Assembly (NCBI RefSeq): GCF_004138495.1
Contig: NZ_ML142858.1
Coordinates: 202,115-216,496 of the forward strand
From: Phytoactinopolyspora endophytica
Lineage (GTDB): Bacteria > Actinomycetota > Actinomycetes > Jiangellales > Jiangellaceae
Length of the DNA stretch: 14,382 bases
Direction of reading: 5' to 3'
Notes under the pieces: generated by a model
What the model saw: only the letters and a program-made list of their open reading frames with translations
Databases searched by the model: none
What the model was told of the DNA's origin: nothing
Part shown: piece by piece, positions 14,346 through 14,382 of the stretch
How the letters are laid out: the number at the start of each line of letters is the position of its first letter
Position numbering within the stretch: the stretch's first letter is position 1
Position numbers and translations under genes: made by a program

Positions 14346-14382
14346 GTCAGCTCACCTTGTCCTTGCCTGTGTGGACTCATAT

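Noticed and set aside
1..14382. CRISPR array, tRNA, insertion sequence or phage genes
   Set aside because: No regularly spaced repeats, no cloverleaf-like sequence and no transposase or integrase motif was seen on either strand.

Overview
The window is high-GC DNA. It uses GTG and TTG starts beside GAGGAG-type ribosome binding sites, and it carries a Tat-type lipoprotein signal, a FadR-type GntR regulator and several alternating-strand operons. This fits an actinobacterium, probably a saprophytic, carbohydrate-degrading actinomycete, but nothing here fixes the genus. No rRNA, tRNA, CRISPR array, insertion sequence or phage gene was seen.

Layout. (1) 1-292: no supported gene. (2) 293-973 (+): a DJ-1/PfpI-family protein of the Hsp31/glyoxalase III kind, converging with a 14-bp overlap on a LysR-type regulator (960-1871, -). 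(3) 1958-8548 (-): a tight five-gene operon read leftward: Cys-type sulfatase, GH36-like glycosidase, IlvD/EDD sugar-acid dehydratase, DHDPS-family aldolase, SDR dehydrogenase. The last three genes are spaced or overlapped as in translational coupling, and a weak terminator candidate follows the SDR. (4) 8549-8730: a divergent control region with a 7-bp-arm palindrome. (5) 8731-14193 (+): a carbohydrate ABC transporter (Tat-type lipoprotein binding protein plus two permeases, no ATPase), a FadR-type GntR regulator and a second Cys-type sulfatase. (6) 14190-14345 (-): the start of a Tat-exported protein that stops after 51 codons and looks like a truncated remnant.

Together the two divergent operons read as one catabolic locus. 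The inferred route is uptake of a sulfated glycoside or oligosaccharide by the ABC transporter and removal of sulfate esters inside the cell, since both sulfatases lack signal peptides. The GH36-like enzyme would then cleave an alpha-glycosidic bond. The released sugar would be oxidised by the SDR and dehydrated by the IlvD/EDD enzyme, and the 2-keto-3-deoxy acid would be split by the DHDPS-family aldolase. No sugar kinase is present, so this would be a non-phosphorylative Entner-Doudoroff-like route. Galactose, arabinose, fucose or a related sugar are all possible. The GH36-like enzyme has Met where clan GH-D galactosidases carry a galactose-binding Lys, so its substrate may not be a plain galactoside. 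The GntR protein is the likely local regulator.
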